Positions 1 through 7,577 of a DNA stretch of 32,424 nucleotides are shown piece by piece; position 1 is the first letter of the stretch; each line of letters begins with the position of its first letter. The stretch comes from a virus. The stretch covers positions 1-32,424 of IMG/VR virus record IMGVR_UViG_3300049783_000574; one strand, written 5' to 3'. Made by a program: the position numbers and the translations under genes. Below the pieces are notes generated by a model. The model did not search any database. It had not been told where the DNA came from and saw only the letters and a list, made by a program, of their open reading frames with translations.

Positions 1-958
1 TGGTATATGCGAAAGGGCTGTTGTGATAAAGACGAGGCATTGCATATGTATTAATTGCCATACCTGATACACCGTGGAAGCCAGCTTGATCGTTATATAA
101 GAAGCTAATTTCCTCACCAACAAGATTTGAATCTTCGTAAATCTCTTTGATGCCGCGCAACTTCATGATGTAATCGCCGATTGTACCAAAGCTACCATCT
201 GCAGTAGTAAATGGACGCTCCCAGTTAGATGCAATTTCACGCGATATAACTAGGTCTAGCGGGTTAGTACTGTTATTAGTGATATATAAAATATCACGTA
301 TGCGGGCAACCTCTGCACGAATGTTATCTGCTGGGGTTGCTGTAGCGGCAAGTAAAACACCAATTGTAGCAGTCGCAACAGTTGGATCAGCTTTAATGCC
401 TAACCAGCTAGCGCCTTTAAACACTATGTTTGCATTACCAGTCCAAAGATAATCATTTTTGGTCTGCATCAATCCACGCTCAGCTTCACGAGCATAATCA
501 ATAAGTTCATCAAAACCCTCTGCTTGCATAGCAGTGTGATCGCGCCAATCAATCTCAAAACCTTTGTCATGAATTGGAACAACAGTACCGGCATAGCTGT
601 AATCGACTTTATCGCCTTTCACACCAATATTGCCACTTAATGAACTTTGACCTTTTGCCATGTCACTTGCTTTACGGTATTCATAAAGTTTACGACCCAA
701 ATTAATCGGTTTAACTTTACCCAAAACACGGGTTAGCAAAGCAAATTCGCCAGCAGGCACTTGCTCAATTTTAGTGGTTGAATCCATCTCACGATAAGCT
801 TCAGCCGGAGTACGCGCTACGTTAGTAGTTGATAGCATGTCCTTATGAGCTTGATGACCTGAGTTACGCATTGCAATAACTGTTTGTTTTTGCTGCGTCA
901 TGATACGACCCGCGCTTGAGTCGTTGTTATAAAGCGCGTCATTAAAAATAATTGACAT
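1..958 (-). CDS. Major capsid protein (partial, C-terminus cut by window edge)
   Basis: An open frame starts at ATG 958 with AGGAGC-type Shine-Dalgarno just upstream and runs without a stop to base 1, giving about 319 residues. The N-terminal part is polar (MSIIFNDALYNNDSS), followed by a body with LTRVLGKVKPINLGRKLYEY and a middle section rich in Trp/Asp (FEIDWRDHTAMQ) and alternating strand/turn sequence. It lies directly downstream of a decoration-like protein and a DUF2213 protease/scaffold, the usual place of the HK97-fold capsid gene. Size and synteny support the capsid call; I recognise no catalytic motif, and the fold is inferred. The C-terminus is outside the window. Confidence 0.75.
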   Translation of the reverse strand, partial: MSIIFNDALYNNDSSAGRIMTQQKQTVIAMRNSGHQAHKDMLSTTNVARTPAEAYREMDSTTKIEQVPAGEFALLTRVLGKVKPINLGRKLYEYRKASDMAKGQSSLSGNIGVKGDKVDYSYAGTVVPIHDKGFEIDWRDHTAMQAEGFDELIDYAREAERGLMQTKNDYLWTGNANIVFKGASWLGIKADPTVATATIGVLLAATATPADNIRAEVARIRDILYITNNSTNPLDLVISREIASNWERPFTTADGSFGTIGDYIMKLRGIKEIYEDSNLVGEEISFLYNDQAGFHGVSGMAINTYAMPRLYHNSPFAYT

Positions 959-969
959 AAATTAGCTCC

Positions 970-1419
970 TTACGCTTTGCGAACTGTAACAAGAGCGGCA
1001 CCGCCGGACGTGTTAACAATTTCATCTGAATAAAAAAGGATTTGTTCTGTTCCATCAGTCGCGGCAATTGCAAGCTGACCAGAGCCGTTTGACGCTAATC
1101 CTACGCCTTTGCTCGTGATGTTCTGAGTGATTGCAACAACTGCATTGACAAACTCACCAGATCGCACAGCAATTGCTTCTGCAGTATCACCGATGGTATA
1201 AGCAGTAGTAATAATGCCGCCTTCAGATTCGGGAATTTCTTTAGCAATTAAACATTCACTATTGAACACAGTTGCAGCAAGAGCAGAAGTAGCCAATCCT
1301 GATGCAGACTGAACTAACAATTCACCAGGTGTAAAGGCATCTACTGCCAAGCCTTCCACGATTAACGGGCCGTTAAGACCGCTATTAATTGGACCTAAAT
1401 AGATCTTACGTTTAGCCAT
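970..1419 (-). CDS. Head decoration / structural cement-like protein
   Basis: This 149-residue protein is rich in Ala, Gly, Val, Thr and Ser, has no cysteine cluster or membrane segment, and looks all-beta (AYTIGDTAEAIAVRSGEFVN). It resembles capsid decoration or cement proteins, which are coded between the protease/scaffold and the capsid gene. Its ATG overlaps the last base of the upstream stop (TAATG at 1419), so it is translationally coupled to the protease gene, and it is followed 11 bases later by the capsid gene. Function is inferred from composition and position. A small head-completion protein is an alternative. Confidence 0.55.
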   Translation of the reverse strand: MAKRKIYLGPINSGLNGPLIVEGLAVDAFTPGELLVQSASGLATSALAATVFNSECLIAKEIPESEGGIITTAYTIGDTAEAIAVRSGEFVNAVVAITQNITSKGVGLASNGSGQLAIAATDGTEQILFYSDEIVNTSGGAALVTVRKA

Positions 1420-2627
1420 TATTTAGCTCCCGTATTTTGAAAGCTATCTGAATAATCATCAGTTGGCTCTTGTGATTGGCGGAATGCGCCGTTCAATGCA
1501 AAAGTTTGACCGGTAACTTTATTGTGTAAAGTTTGAAGCTCTTCAACTTCTAAGCCTTTAAGCGCGTTAACACTTAAACCAGTATCTAAATCTTTCAATT
1601 CGTCAACTAGTGTAGTTTTAACAGATTCGTCTTTTGCGTTAAATTTAGTTTCAAGGTCAGTGAACTTTTCAGTCAGTGCTTGAATAGCGTTAAGTATTTC
1701 AGAGTTCTGCGCGACGTCCTTCGACTTCGGCGCGTCATCCTTCTTACCCATCTTTTCAAATGCATTGCTTATATCATCATCGCTCATACCATCTTTGTAT
1801 GAGCCATTATCTTTAAGCGCTTGCATCTTTTTCTTGATGTCGTCAGGCATCGCGTTTTCCTCGTTTTGTTGGGGTTTGTTTTCTGTGTTTCCGGCTAACT
1901 TACTCATGCCTAATAGCGCAAGTAGTTTGGCCAAAAGGCTGTTAAATTCGTCTGGGGTTTCGGTCTTATCGTCTGCGCCTACATCTTCGACTTTGTAAAT
2001 TGTGTCTGGGATTGAATCGGGCATGTAATCAGCAAGGTTAACTATTACGTTATCGTTTGACTCTTTATTAAATCGCATGAATGTTGACTGCCCACCAGCA
2101 GGTGGCTCGCTTGAGTCGAGCATAGCCAAGTGGTTATACACTTGCTTAGTTGCAGACCCTTCATAGTCAACACCTTTAGCATTCTTGCCTACAGTCGGCT
2201 CAATCTCTGCATATAAGCCAGTGCTTACACCGATGTCTTGCTGATTAGCTAAACTATCGTAAAAGTTTGAGTCTTGCTTTTTGTCTTGCGCTCGAAGTAT
2301 GTCTTTGTCAATAGAAATATTAACTTTCCATGTGCCACTATCAGCGTATACAGTTTCAATATGACCACCGCTGTAAAATTTCTGCAATGATTCACCGGCA
2401 TAGGCATCAGCGCCTGACCCGTTTAATGTGGTTGGATGAGATAAGGTTACAACACGGTCACGTATAGAAGGCATACCGAGTTTATTATTTTCAGCACTGT
2501 AATGTATGCCATTCATGACAGCATCATCAACAGTGACTGGGACGCCTTCGATATTAAAGTGGGTGTCAGTCTCTTTTATCTGCGTTTTTGATATGTTTGC
2601 AAATAATGAAATATGAGCTTGTGGCAT
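1419..2627 (-). CDS. DUF2213-type prohead protease with C-terminal scaffold region
   Basis: The 402-residue product has an N-terminal domain of about 170 residues matching the DUF2213 style: FNIEGVPVTVDDAVMNGIHY, then VVTLSHP (His near residue 64) and DIGVSTGLYAE. This family occupies the place of the head-maturation protease in many phages. After about residue 215 the protein becomes acidic and low in complexity (VEDVGADDKTETPDEF, Asn/Gln/Asp/Lys-rich), followed by a predicted coiled coil around 305-345, as expected for a fused internal scaffold. It is the first gene of the decoration/capsid unit and is read from a consensus promoter at 2660-2688. Catalytic residues are not assigned; the peptidase role is inferred from family and order. 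Confidence 0.72.
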   Translation of the reverse strand: MPQAHISLFANISKTQIKETDTHFNIEGVPVTVDDAVMNGIHYSAENNKLGMPSIRDRVVTLSHPTTLNGSGADAYAGESLQKFYSGGHIETVYADSGTWKVNISIDKDILRAQDKKQDSNFYDSLANQQDIGVSTGLYAEIEPTVGKNAKGVDYEGSATKQVYNHLAMLDSSEPPAGGQSTFMRFNKESNDNVIVNLADYMPDSIPDTIYKVEDVGADDKTETPDEFNSLLAKLLALLGMSKLAGNTENKPQQNEENAMPDDIKKKMQALKDNGSYKDGMSDDDISNAFEKMGKKDDAPKSKDVAQNSEILNAIQALTEKFTDLETKFNAKDESVKTTLVDELKDLDTGLSVNALKGLEVEELQTLHNKVTGQTFALNGAFRQSQEPTDDYSDSFQNTGAK

Positions 2628-2659
2628 GTATAAACCATTTACATTTTAAATATGCGCTA

Positions 2660-2688
2660 ATTATATTTTAATTGGCCTAAGTAGTCAA
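2660..2688 (-). promoter_or_regulatory. Promoter for the protease-decoration-capsid unit
   Basis: On the minus strand TTGACT (2683-2688) and a perfect TATAAT (2660-2665) are separated by exactly 17 bases. The start codon of the protease gene lies 33 bases beyond the -10 box. It is one of the best sigma70-like matches in the window and separates capsid-gene transcription from the head genes upstream, which the rightward island isolates. Confidence 0.75.
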
Positions 2689-2696
2689 ACAAAGGC

Positions 2697-2725
2697 TTGC
2701 AATAGTAAATATACTGGTCTAGGAT
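2697..2725 (+). promoter_or_regulatory. Promoter for the rightward small-gene island
   Basis: TTGCAA (2697-2702) and TAGGAT (2720-2725) are 17 bases apart, upstream of the first island gene at 2774. It is back to back with the leftward promoter at 2660-2688. The -10 match is moderate. Confidence 0.5.
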
Positions 2726-2773
2726 GACATAAAACAGCTAAAACAACTAAAAGATACAAACAACGGAGAGTAA

Positions 2774-3010
2774 GTGAATAAGTCACTCAATAAATACAAA
2801 AAGTCTAAGTGGATTAAAATCAGACTTTCAAAGCGGCATAGGTCCGACATTACACTTAGAGCAATGTCGGCTACATTTACAACCGCTCAAAGCATGTCTT
2901 TAATTGGATCTATAAATGAGTGCATGTCAATTGACAAAGTAGGTAAAGCTATTGCTATATGTGATGTAATTCTTGATAACTTAAAAGCAATGCAAATAAA
3001 CGGGGAGTAA
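2774..3010 (+). CDS. Small basic protein, first gene of rightward island
   Basis: A 78-residue protein starting with GTG behind a GGAG sequence. The N-terminus is strongly basic (KKSKWIKIRLSKRHR), followed by an amphipathic second half. I recognise no family. Its first 23 residues resemble those of the 77-residue protein at 3200 (MNKSLNKYKKSKW against MNKSFSKYKKASW), at the DNA level too, so the two are probably partial paralogues. The last codons (NGE, AACGGGGAG) also provide the Shine-Dalgarno of the next gene. It lies between two leftward head genes but reads the opposite way, a moron-like position. Confidence 0.6.
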   Translation: MNKSLNKYKKSKWIKIRLSKRHRSDITLRAMSATFTTAQSMSLIGSINECMSIDKVGKAIAICDVILDNLKAMQINGE

Positions 3011-3013
3011 ATA

Positions 3014-3199
3014 ATGGGTGATGTTGACAAAATGATTGGCCTTATTATTATTATTATAATGATAAGCTCAGCTATTAAATGTGTTTTTACATTTATTGCA
3101 TTTGGATTTGAAATAAACTGGGACTTTAAGAGCTTATATGACTGCACAGTTACCTCCGCAAGCTTTTTAGAATGCTACTTAACATTAAGCGGAGATTAA
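3014..3199 (+). CDS. Small single-pass membrane protein
   Basis: A 61-residue product with a very hydrophobic stretch at about residues 8-20 (IGLIIIIIMISS) continuing through a second apolar region to about 32, then a soluble tail with two cysteines. It starts at ATG after the preceding gene's GGGGAG and ends directly before the ATG at 3200. No family recognised. Membrane location is the only supported property. It belongs to the rightward island. Confidence 0.55.
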   Translation: MGDVDKMIGLIIIIIMISSAIKCVFTFIAFGFEINWDFKSLYDCTVTSASFLECYLTLSGD

Positions 3200-3433
3200 A
3201 TGAATAAGTCATTTAGCAAGTATAAGAAAGCAAGTTGGTGGTCTATTGCACTTTCTGAGCCACATAAGGAACGTGATTTTAAAAAAAGAATACTTAAAGT
3301 TCAGTTTTCTGACCCTGATGTTGGTGCAGACTGGTTGCTTGAAGTGGGCAGACACCAAGGGATAAAATGGAACAAGACAATGCTTAATAATTTAGATTTT
3401 ATACAAAAAATATTAAAAGAAATGGGAGAATGA
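3200..3433 (+). CDS. Small protein, N-terminal paralogue of the gene at 2774
   Basis: This 77-residue protein begins with ATG directly after the stop of the membrane protein and uses GGAG in that gene's last codons. The first 23 residues match the 2774 product (MNKSxxKYKKxxW), while the rest diverges (Trp-rich, mixed charge, ending ILKEMGE). The ending overlaps the ribosome site of the next gene. No known domain recognised. Confidence 0.6.
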   Translation: MNKSFSKYKKASWWSIALSEPHKERDFKKRILKVQFSDPDVGADWLLEVGRHQGIKWNKTMLNNLDFIQKILKEMGE

Positions 3434-3434
3434 T

Positions 3435-3590
3435 TTGATTTACTACTTATTAGCATGTGCAATTGGGTTTTTAATTAATGATGTCAAAGGTATAGCCATT
3501 GCTATATTAATTATGGGCTGCATTGATTTGGTTAAATGGGCAATCAATGGGTTGATGGAGATAAATAAATCGAAAGGTAACGGGGAATAA
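3435..3590 (+). CDS. Small two-segment membrane protein, TTG start
   Basis: A 51-codon frame starts at TTG 3435, four bases after GGGAGAATGA, and ends at TAA 3590. The product has apolar stretches at about residues 3-14 and 19-33 (IAIAILIMGCIDL) and a Lys-rich C-terminus ending in NGE, whose codons AACGGGGAA supply the ribosome site for the ATG at 3592. Coding is supported by the lack of any other gene, good spacing and tight packing, but the TTG start is a choice without strong evidence. Confidence 0.5.
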   Translation: MIYYLLACAIGFLINDVKGIAIAILIMGCIDLVKWAINGLMEINKSKGNGE

Positions 3591-3591
3591 T

Positions 3592-3867
3592 ATGAATGAA
3601 ATGCACAAGTTAGTTTTACCTGATTGGACTAAAAACCTCCCAGACAAAACAAGAATTACATCCAAAGAAATAAGTACGTTTTTTGGATATAAATCACCAG
3701 CTCATGTAAGCAAAATAGTTGCTAGGCATAAATTCCCAAAATGTGACGACTCATGCCCAGCGTTAAGATTTTCACCAAGATCAAGAGGTTCGAAAAGACC
3801 TGACAATTATTGGTTTCTAGGAACGCTTAGAGATTACGAAATTAAACAGAATAAGGAAAACAAATAA
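3592..3867 (+). CDS. Putative DNA-binding protein (excisionase/AlpA-like helix-turn-helix)
   Basis: A 91-residue basic protein. Residues about 22-50 (RITSKEISTFFGYKSPAHVSKI) look like a winged helix-turn-helix, with a specificity helix after FFGY and a following basic segment (PRSRGSKRPDN) of the kind seen in MerR/AlpA-type phage regulators. The end (YWFLGTLRDYEI) resembles a dimerisation strand/helix. It could regulate this island. The stop overlaps the next ATG (TAATG). The call rests on pattern recognition only. Confidence 0.5.
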   Translation: MNEMHKLVLPDWTKNLPDKTRITSKEISTFFGYKSPAHVSKIVARHKFPKCDDSCPALRFSPRSRGSKRPDNYWFLGTLRDYEIKQNKENK

Positions 3868-4031
3868 TGTACCCCACAACACGCAAGATAATAGACAAAG
3901 GCTATAACCTCAAAGAGTTCTGCAAAAAGATAGGCTGGTCACTAGGCTGGTATCGTACACACTGCAAGCAAGAAGGCACTAAGCAGAAAGAGATGATTCA
4001 GGACTTTATTAACGAGCTGGAGAGCAAGTGA
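3867..4031 (+). CDS. Very small HTH-like protein
   Basis: A 54-residue product coupled to the previous gene by TAATG and to the next by TGATG. The sequence KGYNLKEFCKKIGWSLGWYR reads like a short helix-turn-helix (helix, glycine turn, helix) followed by a helical C-terminus. It is rich in Lys and has two Cys. It could be a small DNA-binding partner of the protein at 3592. No family name assigned. Confidence 0.5.
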   Translation: MYPTTRKIIDKGYNLKEFCKKIGWSLGWYRTHCKQEGTKQKEMIQDFINELESK

Positions 4032-4198
4032 TGAGTGATTTATTTATGTTATACGTTGGGTTTAGTTATATTTATATGTTTGGCTTTCTTTTCGATTACT
4101 ACAACGGCAAGAAAAAAGTCAGTGGACATGTCGCGTCAGTGATTTTATTTTTATTGGCCCCATTAACAATGCCTTTCTTAATGGGTGTAAATCAATGA
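4031..4198 (+). CDS. Small membrane protein, two predicted helices
   Basis: A 55-residue product with hydrophobic segments at about 4-22 and 35-52 joined by a polar Asn/Lys loop (YYNGKKKVSGH). ATG 4031 overlaps the preceding stop, and its own TGA overlaps the ATG at 4195 (ATGA), so the whole run is coupled. No family recognised. It may act in the inner membrane; this is inference. Confidence 0.5.
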   Translation: MSDLFMLYVGFSYIYMFGFLFDYYNGKKKVSGHVASVILFLLAPLTMPFLMGVNQ

Positions 4199-4491
4199 AT
4201 AAGTTTAGCTTTTTAGCACTAACCGCCCTATTATCATTTGGTTCATTAGCTAGCGAAGATAACGGTTATTGCAAGGGCATGTCAAAAGTTGCTGGTCAAA
4301 TAATGGAGTTTAGACAGCAAAGTGTGGATATGGCAGAGCTTTACGAATTGCTAAAGAATAGCAAAGGCAGCCTTATTATTTTAAAAATGGCTTATGACGT
4401 ACCTTTGTATTCTACTGATGAATATAAGTTGCGTGAAATAGCTAAATTTAAGAATGAGATATTTATGATATGTATTAGTAAAGAAGACTAA
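4195..4491 (+). CDS. Small secreted (periplasmic) protein
   Basis: A 98-residue protein with a clear signal peptide: MNK, a hydrophobic core (FSFLALTALLSFGSL) and a likely AxA-type cleavage near residue 20 (SLAS-ED). The mature part is about 78 residues with two cysteines (YCKGM and MICISKED), which could form a disulfide. A phage-coded periplasmic protein in a moron position suggests modification of the infected cell envelope, for example exclusion of other phages. That role is inferred. Confidence 0.65.
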   Translation: MNKFSFLALTALLSFGSLASEDNGYCKGMSKVAGQIMEFRQQSVDMAELYELLKNSKGSLIILKMAYDVPLYSTDEYKLREIAKFKNEIFMICISKED

Positions 4492-4521
4492 ACCTGCGCC
4501 CAAACTTAATGGAGATAAGAA

Positions 4522-4791
4522 ATGAAAAATTATTTATTATTTGTTACCTACAGATATTATCCCAATGGTGGTGTTAATGATTTTATTAATGACTATGATT
4601 TTATTAGTGATGCAATACAATCTTTTGAAATGATATGGCCGTGTATTGATAATGGTGATGGTGATGATGTGTCTTGCCATGTAGTTCGTCATATTGATAT
4701 GGTTGTAATGGGCGATTTCTTTGTTGATTCTGGCGAAGTTAAGGAGAAACCTAGACCTGTGCCCATCCTTTTTTCTGCTCTAACATTTTAG
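4522..4791 (+). CDS. Hypothetical acidic protein, last gene of rightward island
   Basis: An 89-residue product preceded by GGAG (TAATGGAGATAAGAA). It is rich in Asp and aromatic residues (YDFISDAIQSFEMIWPCIDNGDGDD). The start resembles small proteins with an N-terminal beta strand (YLLFVTYRYYPNGG) that may respond to ligands, but I cannot name it. Its last 41 bases overlap the end of the leftward head gene on the opposite strand, so the two transcription units collide here and no terminator lies between them. Confidence 0.55.
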   Translation: MKNYLLFVTYRYYPNGGVNDFINDYDFISDAIQSFEMIWPCIDNGDGDDVSCHVVRHIDMVVMGDFFVDSGEVKEKPRPVPILFSALTF

Positions 4792-5668
4792 CAATCGAAC
4801 CACCGTCAAAAGGCTTGCCGTCTTTACTGTACACAACCTCACTTGTTGAGCAATAACAGTTTATGCGGTTTGACCCTTCAGCCCACCAATCGTTTTGGTC
4901 TTGTATTGTGTGAACTGTTCCATGCCTTGCTGCATGTTTAACACGAGTTGTAGGCAATAGGCTGGACCTATGTATCATACGTACATCAATGCCTAGCCTA
5001 GTCTTTGTGTCGTCTGCTTGCTCTGCCCTAGCTACAGTATAGGCTCTATTTATCTCAGTACGTGCAATCCTTGACGCTCGGCTATCTGCAACATCAAAAC
5101 GCTTGGCAATTAATCGCTGTGCAACTCTTGGTGAATCGCCATCTGTTACGACTTGAGACAATGCCCGGGCTAAATCCGTCGCTGTATCACCTGAGAAACC
5201 TTTCATTTCGTTAAACGTTCGCCCAAAAACTAATGCAACACGCCTTTCATAGATGCCCGATTGAAATATTCTTTCAACGTCAAGTTGTGATATGTCTGCA
5301 GTAGAATATCCAGCCGGACCCGCTAGCATTACAGTTCTTATGATTGAATCTTCTGTACCCATTCCATATGCTGCACTCATAAACGGGTTCATGAAGAACC
5401 TGGCTGGCCGTCCGTCTGATTGCGTTTCAAACCATTTGTTGATTATTTCACGTATGCGAATATCAACTGTCTGTACACGTAAGTCATCTAGCTCATATAT
5501 GTATGTAGTGCGGTTGGCTACTAGCTTTGAGGGGAGGCTTTTAACCAGTGCTTGAACCTCACGCTTAGCGCCTTTAAGTTTGCGCCTGATGTTTGCCATT
5601 GCTCGCCGTCTTGTTCCCGCCTGCTTAGTTGGGTCAAGTTCTATGCGAGTGAGTTTCTTGTTTTCCAT
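4751..5668 (-). CDS. Minor head protein, SPP1 gp7 / Mu gpF family
   Basis: A 305-residue product with the C-terminal signature of phage head-morphogenesis proteins: RTEINRAY (203-210), HAARHG (245-250) and the Cys/Asn segment NRINCYCSTSEV (268-279). The N-terminus is basic and helical. Members bind the portal and are packaged in small numbers in the head. It lies downstream of the portal gene as expected, but the rightward gene 5779-6147 sits between them. Start ATG 5668 is preceded by TGGAG. A TATAAT-like hexamer lies close upstream on the same strand without a good -35 box. Confidence 0.8.
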   Translation of the reverse strand: MENKKLTRIELDPTKQAGTRRRAMANIRRKLKGAKREVQALVKSLPSKLVANRTTYIYELDDLRVQTVDIRIREIINKWFETQSDGRPARFFMNPFMSAAYGMGTEDSIIRTVMLAGPAGYSTADISQLDVERIFQSGIYERRVALVFGRTFNEMKGFSGDTATDLARALSQVVTDGDSPRVAQRLIAKRFDVADSRASRIARTEINRAYTVARAEQADDTKTRLGIDVRMIHRSSLLPTTRVKHAARHGTVHTIQDQNDWWAEGSNRINCYCSTSEVVYSKDGKPFDGGSIAKMLEQKKGWAQV

Positions 5669-5716
5669 ACTCCACCATTAATTATAGTTGTGGCTAAATT
5701 AAAATACACATCAGTG

Positions 5717-5745
5717 TTGACACTGTAGTCTATACTTACTACTAT
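5717..5745 (+). promoter_or_regulatory. Strong promoter with shared ACATYAGTGTTGACA element
   Basis: TTGACA (5717-5722) and TACTAT (5740-5745) are 17 bases apart; a TATACT lies 3 bases later. The -35 box is embedded in ACATCAGTGTTGACA (5708-5722), which recurs at two other promoters (24899-24913 plus strand, 14712-14726 minus strand). It reads into the lone rightward gene at 5779. Confidence 0.75.
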
Positions 5746-5778
5746 ACTGTTTCTTAATTAAGTAAATGAGGATAAATA

Positions 5779-6147
5779 ATGAAACAGTTAATAATAAAAA
5801 GAATCATTAAGTCATACAAGTTAAGTGATTTAGTCATTAAAGAACTTCCAATTTTTAAAAACATTACTGTTGTCGAATCAACATCACTTAGAATCGACGG
5901 CAGGCAAAGAAGATTTTTAACCCCAGAAGCCATTCAGCTAGCCGAATTTAATCTAGAGCCAGTTAAGTTTTGCATGAGCGCAGTAATTAGATCCAAACAA
6001 TACTCCGAGCTTTTTAATATAAACCCTTCAATGACTGTAACTTTACAAGGGCCAGGTTTTGAAATTGAGGTGTTTATAGACTCGTTATCTTCTGCTGGCG
6101 AATACGAAGGTATAACATGTGTTGACATGTGTTTCACTCCTGTATAG
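5779..6147 (+). CDS. Moron-like hypothetical protein
   Basis: A 122-residue protein preceded by GAGGATAAATA. The N-terminal 20 residues are basic (KQLIIKRIIKSYK); the rest is mixed alpha/beta with a Ser/Gly-rich section near the C-terminus. No family recognised. It stands alone, reading right between the leftward portal and minor-head genes, with its own consensus promoter and 29 bases to the portal stop on the other strand. Independent promoter and opposite orientation are classic moron features, so expression may differ from the late genes. Candidate roles (anti-defence, exclusion) are speculation. Confidence 0.6.
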   Translation: MKQLIIKRIIKSYKLSDLVIKELPIFKNITVVESTSLRIDGRQRRFLTPEAIQLAEFNLEPVKFCMSAVIRSKQYSELFNINPSMTVTLQGPGFEIEVFIDSLSSAGEYEGITCVDMCFTPV

Positions 6148-6176
6148 CTCTTTGATTGTCAATTTTAATGAAGCCG

Positions 6177-7541
6177 TTATTCTTCAAGGGCTTCATCTTC
6201 TAAATCGTCAACTTCTTTCTCGTCAACATCAAGCGGCTCATTATACGGTTTATATCCCATTACTTTGGCCACTTCATTTGGGTCGATTGGTGATTCCCCA
6301 AGCCTTGCAGTCATCTCAACGATTATTTTTGATAGTTGCGTACCTAGTTCAAACTTGTCTTTGTCTGATGGGGCAAGAAGATCGTCCCATTCAACATAAT
6401 ACTCACTCTTATTAATTATGCCATGAACAGACATCCAGTCTACGCATGACTGAACCATGATTGTTCCAAAGTCTTCGCGCCTTGATTGCATAGCTGACAT
6501 AGTGAATCTTGCATCTTCTTCTGATGCTAACTTTCCTTCTTGTGAGCCTATCAATAGTTTAGCTGCCACTTCTATTCCAGCAGAATATGATTGTAGCGCA
6601 ATAGAAAAAGGCTCTTTAGGGTCGGCCATAGCGACAGTTAAGACTTTAGGGTCAAGCCCGCCAGTCATCAAGTGCTTGTCCAGACCTTCCATAAAGTCTT
6701 TGATTGCATCATCCATGTCATCGACTTCATCTGAATTTGGTGCAAGCGCATCTTTATTAATGTTGGTGTAAACGGTTTTCATTGCCGCCGATTTCCAAAA
6801 TCCCTCACCACCAGCGCCGATGATTTTTTCCATTGTTATAAGGTCGTTAAACCCAGACTCGTTTGCAGGTACACCATATATAGATTCATCGTCTGCACCC
6901 TCTGCGAATATAATTACTCGTGAGTGATGCACCATTACTGGGCGCAATCTATTATCTTGGGCATTACTATCGTTTAGGTTTGATTCTTGAAACTGGTACA
7001 TTGTAGGCTGACCGTACCTTTCAGATTTTTCACTCTCATCCCATTCAGTTGGCTTTAACTGAATCTCATACAAGGGAATAAATTTAACTATTTGGTCAAC
7101 TCTAACCCTTTCTAATGGGTTTTCCCACATTGCTTGTTCTTCACTACCACGGATTTGCACGACAAATGCACCGTAATGGCCTACACGCTGAAATTCATCA
7201 ACCCGCTTTAATTTGCGCATTAGCTTTAGTGATTTAAATATGCTTTTTATTAATGATTCCCAAGGCGTGGCTTCACCTCTTTTATCAGCGTCCCCTTCTT
7301 CGCCTTCCATAATTCTTGGGAATGTCTTCCAACACATGTTTACCGGCATTTTTATGCCAGCTTTAGCAATACCGAACCGTCTATACATCTGATAGTGGTC
7401 TTCAAACTCCAACTCATTCTTATAGCCGTAATCGTCCCAAGCTTTGGTATGCTTTGCATCAAGAGAGCCGTGGACGCTTCGCAGGCTTTGCGATAGCTGG
7501 CCGGCTATTTCATTGATTAATTGTTGATGTCGTGGTCCCAT
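6177..7541 (-). CDS. Portal protein, DUF1073 family
   Basis: A product of 454 residues from ATG 7541. A second ATG two codons upstream (7547) is only one base from AAAGG, whereas 7541 has AAGG at 7 bases, so I prefer 7541. Segments typical of DUF1073 portals are visible: an N-terminal DDYGYKNELEFEDHYQMYRR, RPVMVHHSRVIIFAEG in the middle, then GFNDLITMEKIIGAGGEGFW and the stem-like helices, ending in a very acidic tail (DVDEKEVDDLEDEALEE). The portal forms the dodecameric DNA channel at one head vertex. It lies 36 bases after the terminase and is co-transcribed with it. Confidence 0.82.
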   Translation of the reverse strand: MGPRHQQLINEIAGQLSQSLRSVHGSLDAKHTKAWDDYGYKNELEFEDHYQMYRRFGIAKAGIKMPVNMCWKTFPRIMEGEEGDADKRGEATPWESLIKSIFKSLKLMRKLKRVDEFQRVGHYGAFVVQIRGSEEQAMWENPLERVRVDQIVKFIPLYEIQLKPTEWDESEKSERYGQPTMYQFQESNLNDSNAQDNRLRPVMVHHSRVIIFAEGADDESIYGVPANESGFNDLITMEKIIGAGGEGFWKSAAMKTVYTNINKDALAPNSDEVDDMDDAIKDFMEGLDKHLMTGGLDPKVLTVAMADPKEPFSIALQSYSAGIEVAAKLLIGSQEGKLASEEDARFTMSAMQSRREDFGTIMVQSCVDWMSVHGIINKSEYYVEWDDLLAPSDKDKFELGTQLSKIIVEMTARLGESPIDPNEVAKVMGYKPYNEPLDVDEKEVDDLEDEALEE

Positions 7542-7577
7542 TGTCATGCCTTTAATTTGTTTTCATCATTATATAGT

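Noticed and set aside
1765-1998. Rightward frame opposite the protease/scaffold gene
   Set aside because: Shadow of the low-complexity scaffold region; no ribosome site, no family features.
6119-6415. Rightward frame opposite the portal gene end
   Set aside because: Overlaps portal coding; no ribosome site; composition not protein-like.
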